This document shows, one piece after another, positions 24,812 through 33,619 of a DNA stretch of 33,619 bases. A program made the position numbers and the translations under genes. The stretch is from JBBRYK01 sp038237665. GTDB taxonomy: Bacteria; Actinomycetota; Thermoleophilia; Gaiellales; Gaiellaceae. Location of the stretch: the NCBI GenBank assembly GCA_038237665.1, contig JBBRYK010000027.1, positions 1 to 33,619 on the forward strand, given 5' to 3'. The notes under the pieces are model-generated. The model was given only the letters and a program-made list of their open reading frames with translations. It searched no databases and was not told where the DNA came from. How positions within the stretch are numbered: position 1 is the stretch's first letter; the number at the start of each line of letters is the position of its first letter.

Positions 24812-25944
24812 TCCACACCCTGCGAGAGAATCTGCAGGTGCTCTACGGAGCGGGGGTCGCCCTCGTCATCGTGGTGCTGCTCACGCCCGCCGTCGGCGGG
24901 ATGGCGCGAATCCTCGGCGTCGTCGACCCACCCGCGGAGCGGCGGCTGAATCGGCGACCCGTGCCGCGGCTGGGAGGGCTCGCGCTCTTCTTCGGGATCT
25001 TCATTCCGGCGCTCGCCTTCCTGAAGATCGGGCACGAGACGCAAGGGCTCCTGCTCGGCGCCGCCGTCGCCACGACGGTCGGGGCGATCGACGACTTCCG
25101 CGGGCTCAGGTGGTGGGGGAAGCTCGGCGGTCAGGCGGCCGCCGCGACGATCCCGGTCGGTTTCGGGATCTGGGTGCACAACTTCACCTTCCCGCTCGTC
25201 GGTGCGCACGCGCTGCCGAAGTGGGCGGGGATGCCGCTCTCGGTGCTCTGGATCATCGCGATCATGAACATGGTCAACTTCCTGGACGGGCTCGACGGGC
25301 TCGCTGCAGGAGTCTCGGCCATCTCGGCCGGGACCTTCTGCGTGATCGCCCTCTCGCTCGCCCGGCCCGCGCCGACGGTCCAGGCGGCGATCCTCTCGGC
25401 GATCGTGGTCGGCGCCTGCGTCGGATTCCTGCGCCACAACTTCTACCCGGCACGAATCTTCATGGGTGACTCGGGCTCGTTGCTCCTCGGGTTCGTCCTG
25501 GCGACGATCCCGCTCCAGGGCCTCCTGAAAACCGCGTCGATCGTCACGCTGCTCCTGCCGCTCGCGGTGCTCGCTGTGCCCATTCTGGACACGTCCTTCG
25601 TGGTGGCGCGCCGGCTCAAGTACCGGCAGCCGATCTACGTGGCCGACCGACAGCACCTCCATCACCGCTTCGTCAAGATCGGCTTCTCGCAGCGTCGCAC
25701 GGCGGTGTACATCTGGGCCTGGTCGGCAACACTAGCCGCCGTTGCGCTCGCCGAGCGCTTCCTGCGCCCGCATGCCCACGGCGACTGGCGTCCATGGCGG
25801 ACGGTCGTCACCGCAGCATTGGGGCTCGTCGCGGTCGCCGCCTCGGTCTACATGGTCTACCTGCTCGAGATCGTCAAGCTGGCGGGCCTGCGTTCCCGTC
25901 GCCTGCGGAGGGCGCCGGAGGCTGTCGAGCGCAAGACCGCTTGA
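24808..25944 (+). CDS. WecA/TagO-like undecaprenyl-phosphate sugar-1-phosphate transferase
   Basis: 378 aa, with about ten membrane segments. Family motifs: IDDFRG (Asp95, Asp96), NFLDGLDGLA (156-165), FMGDSGSLLLG with Asp220, and HLHHRF (282-287). This motif order fits the WecA/TagO group, which transfers a sugar-1-phosphate, usually GlcNAc, to the lipid carrier to begin wall polymers. MraY itself is less likely given the HLHHRF loop. In Gram-positive bacteria a gene of this type is often found between upp and the atp operon. The start is GTG at 24808. Confidence 0.93.
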   Translation: MIHTLRENLQVLYGAGVALVIVVLLTPAVGGMARILGVVDPPAERRLNRRPVPRLGGLALFFGIFIPALAFLKIGHETQGLLLGAAVATTVGAIDDFRGLRWWGKLGGQAAAATIPVGFGIWVHNFTFPLVGAHALPKWAGMPLSVLWIIAIMNMVNFLDGLDGLAAGVSAISAGTFCVIALSLARPAPTVQAAILSAIVVGACVGFLRHNFYPARIFMGDSGSLLLGFVLATIPLQGLLKTASIVTLLLPLAVLAVPILDTSFVVARRLKYRQPIYVADRQHLHHRFVKIGFSQRRTAVYIWAWSATLAAVALAERFLRPHAHGDWRPWRTVVTAALGLVAVAASVYMVYLLEIVKLAGLRSRRLRRAPEAVERKTA

Positions 25945-26336
25945 GCTTCGATTTCAACGACGTCAGCTCCGGGACGTTCCCGGGGCTGGTCGGGATCGAG
26001 TTCGACGAGGTCGTGCAGGGCGCATCGGTGGCGCGAGTCCGGGTCCGACCGGAGCTCTTGGCCCCGAACGGCTATCTCCACGCCGGGGCGGTCGTCGCCC
26101 TAGCCGACACGGTTTGCGGCTACGGCTGCGTCGCGAGCCTGCCGGAGGGCGCCTGGGGCTTCACGACGATCGAGCTGAAGACGAATTTTCTCGGCACGGC
26201 TCGTGACGGCGAGCTCCGCTGCGAGGGCCGGCTCATCCACGGCGGCCGGACGACGCAGGTCTGGGACGCCGACGTGAAGGACGAAGCGGGCAAGACCGTC
26301 GCGCTCTTCCGCTGCACCCAGCTGCTCCTGCGCTAG
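25941..26336 (+). CDS. PaaI-type hotdog thioesterase
   Basis: 131 aa from TTG, overlapping the previous stop as TTGA. NGYLHAGAVVALADTVCGYG carries the hotdog helix with its His-Gly pair and Asp, followed by TIELKTNFLGTA and the final strand. The family hydrolyses acyl- or aryl-CoA thioesters. Substrate unknown; the operon gives no clear hint. Last gene of a chain of four overlapping genes. Confidence 0.9.
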   Translation: MSFDFNDVSSGTFPGLVGIEFDEVVQGASVARVRVRPELLAPNGYLHAGAVVALADTVCGYGCVASLPEGAWGFTTIELKTNFLGTARDGELRCEGRLIHGGRTTQVWDADVKDEAGKTVALFRCTQLLLR

Positions 26337-26404
26337 ACCGGGCGGCGACAAGATCCTGGGCGTAGATCGTCACGCTTTCGGCACTCCTGAGCCATGTCCC
26401 CCGA

Positions 26405-26437
26405 GGCCACGTCCGGGGCCAGGCCCCGGCCGTGTGC
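26405..26437 (+). repeat. Solitary REP-like unit, same family as 15500-15620
   Basis: The plus strand here matches the core of the 53-bp units on the minus strand at 15.5-15.6 kb at about 27 of 31 bases (both share GTCC, GGGCCAGGCCC, GGCCGTG). The inner palindrome CCGGGGCC-A-GGCCCCGG is at 26413-26429. It lies in the 232-bp gap before the ATP synthase operon, which holds no gene. Confidence 0.7.
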
Positions 26438-26531
26438 GCTCCGGACGCGGCCGCCGCGGGCAGGAAATGACGGCGCAACAAAGTGGCCGGGAAAATGGGT
26501 GTTTTCGTCCTGAGAATGCGGTTTTCGCGTG

Positions 26532-26560
26532 TTACAAGCTGAGGGTCGCTTTGCTATGCT
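26532..26560 (+). promoter_or_regulatory. Promoter of the ATP synthase operon
   Basis: TTACAA (26532-26537), exactly 17 bp, then TATGCT (26555-26560), 8 nt before the ATG at 26569. It sits in the least GC-rich stretch of the neighbourhood. It is the best sigma70-like promoter in the window. Confidence 0.65.
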
Positions 26561-26568
26561 CGGACCGG

Positions 26569-26772
26569 ATGCAGGCCGCCCAGCGATCGTCGTTCCAGCC
26601 CGCGGCGGCCGGGGCTCTTCTCGCTTCGGCCACGGCGGCCGGGATCGGGGCAGGCGCCCTCATCGGCTGGGCCTTCGGGAGCGTCGGAATCGGCGTTCTC
26701 GGCGGTGCCGTTGCAGGAGTTCCGGCGGGTATCTACGCCGTCTACCGTCACTATCGGGGATTCTTCGCGTGA
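26569..26772 (+). CDS. Small two-helix AtpZ/AtpI-like membrane protein
   Basis: 67 aa. Two hydrophobic Ala/Gly-rich helices (about 11-34 and 37-57) joined by a short turn, ending in YRHYRGFF. Size, topology and place at the head of an ATP synthase operon fit AtpZ. AtpZ/AtpI proteins assist c-ring assembly or ion supply in some bacteria. The identification rests mostly on context. The stop overlaps the next ATG (TGATG). Confidence 0.7.
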   Translation: MQAAQRSSFQPAAAGALLASATAAGIGAGALIGWAFGSVGIGVLGGAVAGVPAGIYAVYRHYRGFFA

Positions 26773-27161
26773 TGGCGGGCGCTCTCTCCACTCCACGTCC
26801 CCTGCCGAGCCGGCTCGTGCCGACGATCGCGGCGGGCGGCCTGATCCTGCTCGCGCTCCCGATCTTCCTGATCGCCGGCTGGCGCGTGTCCTCGTGGGGC
26901 CTCGCCGCGGTGCTCTGGCTCGCGAGTCAGGGCCTCGGCCTCCTGCTCGGTCGACTTCGGCTCGGGATGAATGCTCTCGCCGCCTCCGGGGTAGTCGCCT
27001 TCGGGATGATGTTTCGCGCGATCGCGGTCATGGTCGTTCTCGTTGCGGTCGCCGTGTCCGACGCGAAGCTCGCGCTCGGCGCGGCGCTCCTCTACGCGCT
27101 CGCCTACAGCTTCGAGCTCGGGCTTTCGCTCGTGTCGTACTTCGGCGGCCCAAACCGATGA
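26772..27161 (+). CDS. AtpI-like membrane protein of the ATP synthase operon
   Basis: 129 aa with four hydrophobic segments (about 18-35, 41-59, 66-92, 98-120), the AtpI topology. Sequence is otherwise poorly conserved, as is usual for AtpI. It lies between the AtpZ-like gene and atpB with overlaps on both sides. Assignment relies on size, topology and place. Confidence 0.7.
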   Translation: MAGALSTPRPLPSRLVPTIAAGGLILLALPIFLIAGWRVSSWGLAAVLWLASQGLGLLLGRLRLGMNALAASGVVAFGMMFRAIAVMVVLVAVAVSDAKLALGAALLYALAYSFELGLSLVSYFGGPNR

Positions 27162-28012
27162 GACGAGCGCTGATCGCCGCGGTCGGCCTGGCGCTGATCC
27201 TGCCGGCGCAGGCCTTCGGCGCCGAGGAGTTCGATCCCGCGAAGGAGTTCGAGCTCCATCCCTGGCTCAAGCTCAAGCTCGGCCCGATCGACCTCTCGAT
27301 CAACAAGGCCGTCGCCTATCTCTGGCTCGGCGCCGTCCTGACGATGGTGCTCGGCGTCCTCGTCATGCGCGTCAAGCTGAGCGTCAAGCCGGACCGGCGC
27401 CAGACGTTCGGCGAGACGCTCTACGACGTCGCCCAGACGCAGATCGCCGAGCAGGGCCTGCCCTCGAAGGCGATCGGCCGCTGGTTCCCCTACGTGGCCT
27501 CGCTGATGCTCTTCATCTGGGTCGTCAACCTACTGGGCTTCGTCCCGCTGCCTTTGAGCGGCGAGAAGTACCACGGCCTTCCTCTGCTCGGCATCTACGC
27601 TGCGACCTCCTCGCTCTCGGTCACGCTGGCGCTCTCGTTCCTGACCTTCGTGTTCACGCACTTCGAGGGCCTCAGATGGAACGGTCCCGTGAAGTACTTC
27701 AAGAGCTGGATCCCCGACGCGCCGGGGCCGGCGCTCATCCTGATCGTCCCCATCGAGATCATCTCGCAGTTCATGCGGCTGATCTCGCTGTCAGTCCGAC
27801 TTTTCGCCAACATGCTCGCAGGCCACATGCTGATCCTGGTCATGATCGGCCTGGTCTTCATCATTCACACGCCGCCGTGGCGCTTCCTCGGGCTCCCGGC
27901 GGCGATCGCCTTCTACCTCTTCGAGGTCGTCATCGTCGTCACGATCCAGGCGTTTATCTTCGCTGCCCTGTCAGCCATCTACATCGGCTCGGCGATCGAG
28001 CCCGAACACTAA
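27158..28012 (+). CDS. atpB: ATP synthase F0 subunit a
   Basis: 284 aa. The essential Arg is Arg214 in SLSVRLFANMLAGH, and EFELHPW marks the N-terminal part. Five to six membrane segments. The N-terminus (MRRALIAAVGLALILPAQAFGA) looks like a cleavable signal peptide. It forms the proton half-channels beside the c-ring. Overlaps the preceding gene by ATGA. Confidence 0.96.
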   Translation: MRRALIAAVGLALILPAQAFGAEEFDPAKEFELHPWLKLKLGPIDLSINKAVAYLWLGAVLTMVLGVLVMRVKLSVKPDRRQTFGETLYDVAQTQIAEQGLPSKAIGRWFPYVASLMLFIWVVNLLGFVPLPLSGEKYHGLPLLGIYAATSSLSVTLALSFLTFVFTHFEGLRWNGPVKYFKSWIPDAPGPALILIVPIEIISQFMRLISLSVRLFANMLAGHMLILVMIGLVFIIHTPPWRFLGLPAAIAFYLFEVVIVVTIQAFIFAALSAIYIGSAIEPEH

Positions 28013-28023
28013 GGAGGCCTACC

Positions 28024-28293
28024 TTGAGCACCTTCCTGTCCGTCCTCGCGGCCGTCGATCCTCAGACGGCGCAGGGCCAGGCGATCGCCTTCGGCCTCGG
28101 CGTCGGCCTCGGGGCCGTCGGCGCAGGCATTGGCATCGGGAACATCTTCGCCTCGATGATCCAGTCGGTCGCCCGCCAGCCGGAGCTCCGCGGCGAACTG
28201 CAGGGCCTGATGTGGCTCGGCTTCGCGCTGACCGAGGCGGTCGTCTTCTACGGCCTGCTCGGCGGCCTGCTCGCCTTCGTGCTCGTCAAGTAG
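28024..28293 (+). CDS. atpE: ATP synthase F0 subunit c
   Basis: 89 aa with a TTG start behind an excellent ribosome binding site (AAGGAGG at 28011-28017). Two helices: the Gly-rich GLGVGLGAVGAGIGIGN, the RQP loop (51-53), and the ion-binding carboxylate Glu71 in FALTEAVVFYGLL. The residues after Glu71 (Ala-Val) lack the Ser-Thr of sodium-type rings, so protons are the likely coupling ion. The strong ribosome site fits the high copy number of c. Confidence 0.97.
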   Translation: MSTFLSVLAAVDPQTAQGQAIAFGLGVGLGAVGAGIGIGNIFASMIQSVARQPELRGELQGLMWLGFALTEAVVFYGLLGGLLAFVLVK

Positions 28294-28833
28294 ATGACTG
28301 CTGCGCTGCTCGTAGCCTCGAACGCCCTGATCAGGGTCACACCCGGCCTGATGATCTGGACGATCGTCTCGTTCCTGATCACGCTCTTCGTGCTCAAGCG
28401 GTACGCGTTCGGTCCGATCCAGAAGATCATCGACGAACGGCGCGACCGCATCCGCCAGTCGCTCGAGGAGGCCGACCGGGCCCGGGAGGAGGCGCGGAAA
28501 CTGCTCGAGGAGCACCGCTCGCTGATCGCCGGTGCACGCGCGGATGCCGAGCAGATCCTCACCGAGGCGCGCCGCGTTGCCGACTCGCAGCGCGAACGCA
28601 TGCGCGAGGAGGTCGAGACGGACCGCCAGCGCAGGCTCGAGGACACGCGGCGGCAGATCGAGGCCGAGACGCAGCGGGCTCTGGCGCAGATCCGCGCAGA
28701 GGTCGCCGAGCTGACGCTGATCGCCGCCGAGAAGGTGACCGGGAAGACGCTCGACCAGGCCGACCAGCGCCGCCTGATCGAAGAGGCGATCTCGGAGCTC
28801 GACTTCTCGGTGCTGGAGCGGGAGCCGGTCTAG
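28294..28833 (+). CDS. atpF: ATP synthase F0 subunit b
   Basis: 179 aa beginning directly after the atpE stop. One membrane helix (about 17-36), then a long charged helix rich in Glu, Arg and Ala (about 40-150), the stator stalk. FGPIQKIIDERRDRI marks the start of the family's stalk. It joins F1 to subunit a, through subunit delta. Confidence 0.95.
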   Translation: MTAALLVASNALIRVTPGLMIWTIVSFLITLFVLKRYAFGPIQKIIDERRDRIRQSLEEADRAREEARKLLEEHRSLIAGARADAEQILTEARRVADSQRERMREEVETDRQRRLEDTRRQIEAETQRALAQIRAEVAELTLIAAEKVTGKTLDQADQRRLIEEAISELDFSVLEREPV

Positions 28834-28836
28834 GCG

Positions 28837-29370
28837 ATGAGCGTCGTCCACCGGACGTATGCGCGCGCCCTCTACGAGGTGGCGCAGGAGCGGGGCCGGC
28901 TCGAGCAGGTGCGCGAGGACCTGGCCGACTTCGCCGCTGCGATCCGCGACGTTCCCGCGCTGCGCGAGCTTCTTCGCAACCCGCAGCTCGATCCGCGCGT
29001 GAAGGCCGCTGCACTCACCGACCTCCTTGGCGGCGCCGACGAGATCGTCCGCAACTTCCTGCTCGTCGTCGCGGAGAAGGGGCGTAGCGCCGAGATCGAG
29101 CCGATCGCGGCCGAGTACGAACGCCTGTCCGCGGCCGCGGAGGGCCGGCTGGACGTCGAGCTCACGACCGCCTACGAGCTCTCCGACGACGAGGCCGAGG
29201 AGATCGTCGGCCAGATCGCGAAGGCGTCGGGAAGGCCGGTGGAAGCGCAGCGGAAGGTCGATCCGCGGCTGATCGGCGGCGTCGTCCTCCAGGCCGGATC
29301 GATGCGCATCGACGCCAGCGTCCGCGGACGGCTGGACCGACTACGACAAGAACTCGCCACCCGAGCCTAA
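28837..29370 (+). CDS. atpH: ATP synthase F1 subunit delta
   Basis: 177 aa. RTYARALYEVAQERG at the N-terminus and DPRLIGGVVLQAGSMRIDASVRGRL near the C-terminus are the family signatures. It caps F1 and holds the b stalk. Three bases separate it from atpF. Confidence 0.96.
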   Translation: MSVVHRTYARALYEVAQERGRLEQVREDLADFAAAIRDVPALRELLRNPQLDPRVKAAALTDLLGGADEIVRNFLLVVAEKGRSAEIEPIAAEYERLSAAAEGRLDVELTTAYELSDDEAEEIVGQIAKASGRPVEAQRKVDPRLIGGVVLQAGSMRIDASVRGRLDRLRQELATRA

Positions 29371-29379
29371 GGAGACACG

Positions 29380-30909
<1,530 letters not shown>

Positions 30910-30913
30910 CGGC

Positions 30914-31807
30914 ATGGCGACCGTTCAGGACCTGAAGCGCCGGATCCGTTCGATCCGGAACACGCGGAAGATCACGAAGGCGATGGAGCTCGTCGCCTCG
31001 GCCCGGCTTCGCCGCGCGCAGGCGCGGATCGAGGCGATGCGGCCGTACGCCGAACGGATGCGCGAGTTGATGGTCGGCACGGCGCGTGCGTCGAGCTCCG
31101 TGCGCGGGTTGCCGCTGCTCGAGCGTCGAGAGGTGAGCACGGTCGCGATCGTGCTCTTGACCGGCGACCGCGGCCTCGCCGGGGCGTTCAACGCCCAGAT
31201 CCTGCGGGCGGCGTTCGCGCTCGAGCGGCGTCTGCGCGGCGAGGGCAAGGAGGTCCGCTGGCTCGTCGCGGGGAAGAAGGGCCGCTCGACGCTCGGCTTC
31301 CGGCGCTACTCACTCGATCAGTCCTGGATCGGCTTCAGCGACCGCCCGGCATACGCGGACGCCCAGGCGATCGCTCACCGCCTGACCGAGCTGTACGCCG
31401 CCCAGGAGATCGACCAGGCGATCGTCATCTACAACGCCTTCGTCTCCCCGCTCGTCCAGCGCGTGACGGAGCAGGAGGTGCTCCCGATCCAGGAGGAGAT
31501 CCTCGACGCCGGCGCGGAAGAGGAACGCGAAGAGGCCGCGCTCCGCGGCGACTTCATCTACGAGCCCGAGCCGGAGGAGATCCTGGTCCGGCTCCTGCCC
31601 GTCTACCTCGAGACCGAGCTGTACCGGGCCCTGCTGGAGTCCGCCGCCTCGGAGCAGGGCGCGCGCATGACGGCGATGCGGAACGCCTCGAAGAACGCCG
31701 GGGAGCTGATCGACTCGCTGACCCTGGCCATGAACCGCGCCCGCCAGGCGGCGATCACGCAGGAGCTCCTCGAGGTCGTGGCCGGCGCCGACGCGCTCTC
31801 GGGCTAA
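30914..31807 (+). CDS. atpG: ATP synthase F1 subunit gamma
   Basis: 297 aa. RRIRSIRNTRKITKAMELVA at the start and NAGELIDSLTLAMNRARQA at the end form the coiled-coil shaft; LLTGDRGLAGAFN is the central signature. It turns inside the alpha/beta hexamer. Last ATP synthase gene present: the next gene is an ABC permease, not atpD. Confidence 0.97.
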   Translation: MATVQDLKRRIRSIRNTRKITKAMELVASARLRRAQARIEAMRPYAERMRELMVGTARASSSVRGLPLLERREVSTVAIVLLTGDRGLAGAFNAQILRAAFALERRLRGEGKEVRWLVAGKKGRSTLGFRRYSLDQSWIGFSDRPAYADAQAIAHRLTELYAAQEIDQAIVIYNAFVSPLVQRVTEQEVLPIQEEILDAGAEEEREEAALRGDFIYEPEPEEILVRLLPVYLETELYRALLESAASEQGARMTAMRNASKNAGELIDSLTLAMNRARQAAITQELLEVVAGADALSG

Positions 31808-31859
31808 CCAACCGGCCGGGAAGCCGTCTCACGAAGTAACAGGCGGCCTACCGGCCGTT

Positions 31860-31865
31860 TATGCT
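31860..31865 (+). promoter_or_regulatory. Candidate -10 element for the DppC-like gene
   Basis: TATGCT, the same hexamer as in the atp promoter, lies 12 nt before the GTG at 31878. The -35 region (TAACAG near 31837) is weak. Confidence 0.4.
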
Positions 31866-31877
31866 TCGCCCCGCGCC

Positions 31878-32945
31878 GTGTCGACCAAGGAGACACACCC
31901 CGAGATCCTCTCCTCCGGAGCCGGACTCGCAGCGGCGATCGCGGTCGAGTCGGGAACGGCGCTCGGCGAATTCGAGCCGGTTCGCGCACGCGGCTACTGG
32001 GAGCAGGTGTGGCTCCGGTTCAAGCAGGACAAGGTCGCGATCGCCGGGGGGATCTACATCCTCTTCGTGATCTTCGCCGGCTTCATCGGTGCTCCGATCG
32101 CGCAGGCGCTGCTCGGGCACGGCCCGGGCGACCAGTTCACCTACGGCGTCGACCCGAGGTCGTTCCTGCCGGTCGGGCCCCTGACGAACATCTGTATTGC
32201 GCCCTACGTGGGGGCTCCGTGCAGCGGGCACACGTTCTTCCTGCTCGGCGGGGACAGCCAGCTCGGGCGCGACGAGTTCCTTCGCCTGCTCTACGGGACG
32301 CAGGTCTCGCTCGAGGTGGCGGTTGGAGCGACGCTCGCGAGCATGGCGATCGGCGTGCTCATGGGAGCCACCGCGGGCTACTTCGGCGGCCTGATCGACA
32401 CGATCATCTCGCGCCTCACCGACATCACGATGGCGTTCCCGATCCTGCTCTTCATCATCGCCCTCGCCTCAACGGCCGGCCCGCGGCTCGACGGGATCAC
32501 GCTCGGGATCTTCAAGCCGGGTGTGATCACGCTGGTCATCGTCCTGGGGGCCTTCGGCTGGTACTACCCGGCCCGGATCGTGCGGGCCCAGATCCTGTCC
32601 TTACGAGAGAAGGAGTTCGTCGAAGCCGCGCGCATGGTGGGCGCCAGCGACGTTCGAATCATCCGCTCCCATCTGCTGCCGCATCTGGTCGCGCCGATCA
32701 TCGTGCTCTCGACGATCGGTGTCGCCCAGTACATCCTCGCCGAGGCCGGGCTCTCTTTCCTCGGCGTCGGGATCAAGGAGCCCAATGCGAGCTGGGGCAG
32801 CCTGCTCTCGTACGGTCCGCAGTACTACACGACCCAGCCCTGGCTGATGGTCTGGCCGGGCGCCGCGGTGCTGTTCGCGACGCTTGCGTTCAACCTGCTC
32901 GGCGACGGCATGCGCGACGCGTTCGACCCCCGCGGCACTCGCTAG
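31878..32945 (+). CDS. Peptide/nickel-type ABC permease, DppC/OppC family
   Basis: 355 aa from GTG. An N-terminal cytoplasmic tail leads to the OppC motif YWEQVWLRFKQDKVAIAGG, then the first helix (about 54-76). A longer-than-usual external loop (about 77-130, with two cysteines) precedes five more helices. The EAA loop is EFVEAARMVGASDVRIIRSHLLP, and GIKEPNASWGSLLS is a DppC signature. It forms half of the channel of an oligopeptide-type importer. The partner DppB and the ATPases are not seen upstream; they may lie downstream or elsewhere. Confidence 0.93.
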   Translation: MSTKETHPEILSSGAGLAAAIAVESGTALGEFEPVRARGYWEQVWLRFKQDKVAIAGGIYILFVIFAGFIGAPIAQALLGHGPGDQFTYGVDPRSFLPVGPLTNICIAPYVGAPCSGHTFFLLGGDSQLGRDEFLRLLYGTQVSLEVAVGATLASMAIGVLMGATAGYFGGLIDTIISRLTDITMAFPILLFIIALASTAGPRLDGITLGIFKPGVITLVIVLGAFGWYYPARIVRAQILSLREKEFVEAARMVGASDVRIIRSHLLPHLVAPIIVLSTIGVAQYILAEAGLSFLGVGIKEPNASWGSLLSYGPQYYTTQPWLMVWPGAAVLFATLAFNLLGDGMRDAFDPRGTR

Positions 32946-33089
32946 CCCGCGGGCGATCAGCATCTGGCGACGCTTTTCAAGAACTTCTAACTAAACTGCC
33001 GCGCCCTCGTCGTATGGTGCGGGTCGCCATGCATGCGGCTCGAGGGCCGGCGGGTGAGGGAGCCGGTTGTTAATCCAGAAAGGAGTCAC

Positions 33090-33619
33090 ATGAGTAGGAG
33101 GCTCTGGCTTTCCGCCATGGCTCTGGCAATTGGGGCGAGCTTGCTCGCAGCAGCTGCCTTTGCCGGTGCGGCATCCAGCAAGGCCGTTGCCAAGGGCGGG
33201 ACGATGAAGATGAACATGTCCGCTACGGACGTCGACTTCACCGACCCGTCCCTCGCTTACGGCACGATCTCTTGGCAGATCGAGTTCGCGACGGCACTGA
33301 AGCTCTACAACTATCCCGACAAGGCGCCGCCTCTGGGTGGCAAGCTCCAGCCCGAGGGCGCCGCAGGGTTCCCGACCATCTCCAAGGACGGGAAGACCTA
33401 CACGATCACCGTCAAGCCCGGGTTCAAGTTCAGCGACGGCAAGCCCGTGACCGCAGCCAACTATGCGTTCGCGATCAACCGCGCCCTGAACCCGACCATG
33501 CAGTCCCCGGCGGCACCGTTCATCACGGGGATTGTCGGCGCACAGGCTGTCATCGACAACAAGGCGAAGACGGCATCGGGCGTCACGGTCAAGGGCAACA
33601 AGCTGACGATCAAGCTGAC
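33090..33619 (+). CDS. Extracellular solute-binding protein, family 5 (partial, runs off window)
   Basis: 176 codons are visible from the ATG at 33090, which has AAAGGAG upstream. The N-terminus is a Sec-type signal peptide with a clean Ala-rich cleavage region and no lipobox Cys. The mature start has GGTMKMNMSATDVDFTDPS, then the family-5 hallmark GKTYTITVKPGFKFSDGKPV and TAANYAFAINRALNP. It binds peptides or similar solutes for the DppC-type permease just upstream. The 3' end is outside the window. The 144-bp gap before it has an AT-richer patch with TAAACT near 32992 as a possible promoter element. Confidence 0.92.
   Translation, partial: MSRRLWLSAMALAIGASLLAAAAFAGAASSKAVAKGGTMKMNMSATDVDFTDPSLAYGTISWQIEFATALKLYNYPDKAPPLGGKLQPEGAAGFPTISKDGKTYTITVKPGFKFSDGKPVTAANYAFAINRALNPTMQSPAAPFITGIVGAQAVIDNKAKTASGVTVKGNKLTIKL

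Noticed and set aside
31808..31859. Possible terminator hairpin between atpG and the permease (repeated ACCGGCCG).
   Set aside because: The two copies are direct repeats of a short self-complementary sequence, not a convincing stem with a defined loop.

Overview
The window is very GC-rich, with many GTG and TTG starts, dense overlapping operons and several genes whose start codon follows a TAnnnT hexamer by 6-12 nt instead of a Shine-Dalgarno site. This suggests an actinobacterium-like organism, possibly of the class Thermoleophilia. That is an inference from style and gene content; no rRNA, tRNA or other firm taxonomic marker is present.

Layout. 1-141 holds one copy of a dispersed inverted repeat. 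142-1984 (minus) encodes two membrane proteins, one a degenerate GGDEF protein. 2015-5934 (plus) carries a DivIVA-like coiled-coil protein, the large subunit of a B12-dependent acyl-CoA mutase, and a tandem pair of paralogous membrane-anchored proteins. 5931-8744 has a metallo-beta-lactamase hydrolase diverging from the mutase small subunit, an enoyl-CoA hydratase apparently starting at CTG, and a secreted M23 peptidase. 8832-12298 is an electron-transfer flavoprotein operon (etfB, etfA, ETF-quinone oxidoreductase) behind a perfect 20-bp palindrome. Mutase, hydratase and ETF genes together point to breakdown of branched or fatty acyl-CoAs feeding electrons to quinone.

12476-14553 is a PLP dehydratase, rpmE and a DUF1385 membrane protein. 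14564-20202 contains osmC, a REP-associated tyrosine transposase (RAYT) with an adjacent array of 53-bp palindromic units, and a complete carbohydrate-type ABC importer. 20219-26336 then gives prfA, prmC, tsaC, glyA, upp, a WecA/TagO-like transferase and a hotdog thioesterase. The rpmE / prfA-prmC-tsaC-glyA-upp / atp order is a familiar bacterial neighbourhood, so the 14.56-20.2 kb block looks like an interruption of it.

26569-31807 is an F-type ATP synthase operon (two small AtpZ/AtpI-like proteins, then atpB-E-F-H-A-G) with a recognisable promoter. It stops after atpG: atpD and atpC are not next. From 31878 a peptide-type ABC importer begins (DppC-like permease, then a solute-binding protein cut by the window end).

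The points most worth a second look are: (1) the mutase large subunit carries the isobutyryl-CoA-mutase pair Phe/Gln where methylmalonyl-CoA mutase has Tyr/Arg; (2) the RAYT and its REP-like units, with another unit 11 kb away; (3) a MITE-like repeat present twice; (4) an ETF-quinone oxidoreductase lacking one of four cluster cysteines; (5) the 20-bp palindrome upstream of etfB; (6) the missing atpDC.
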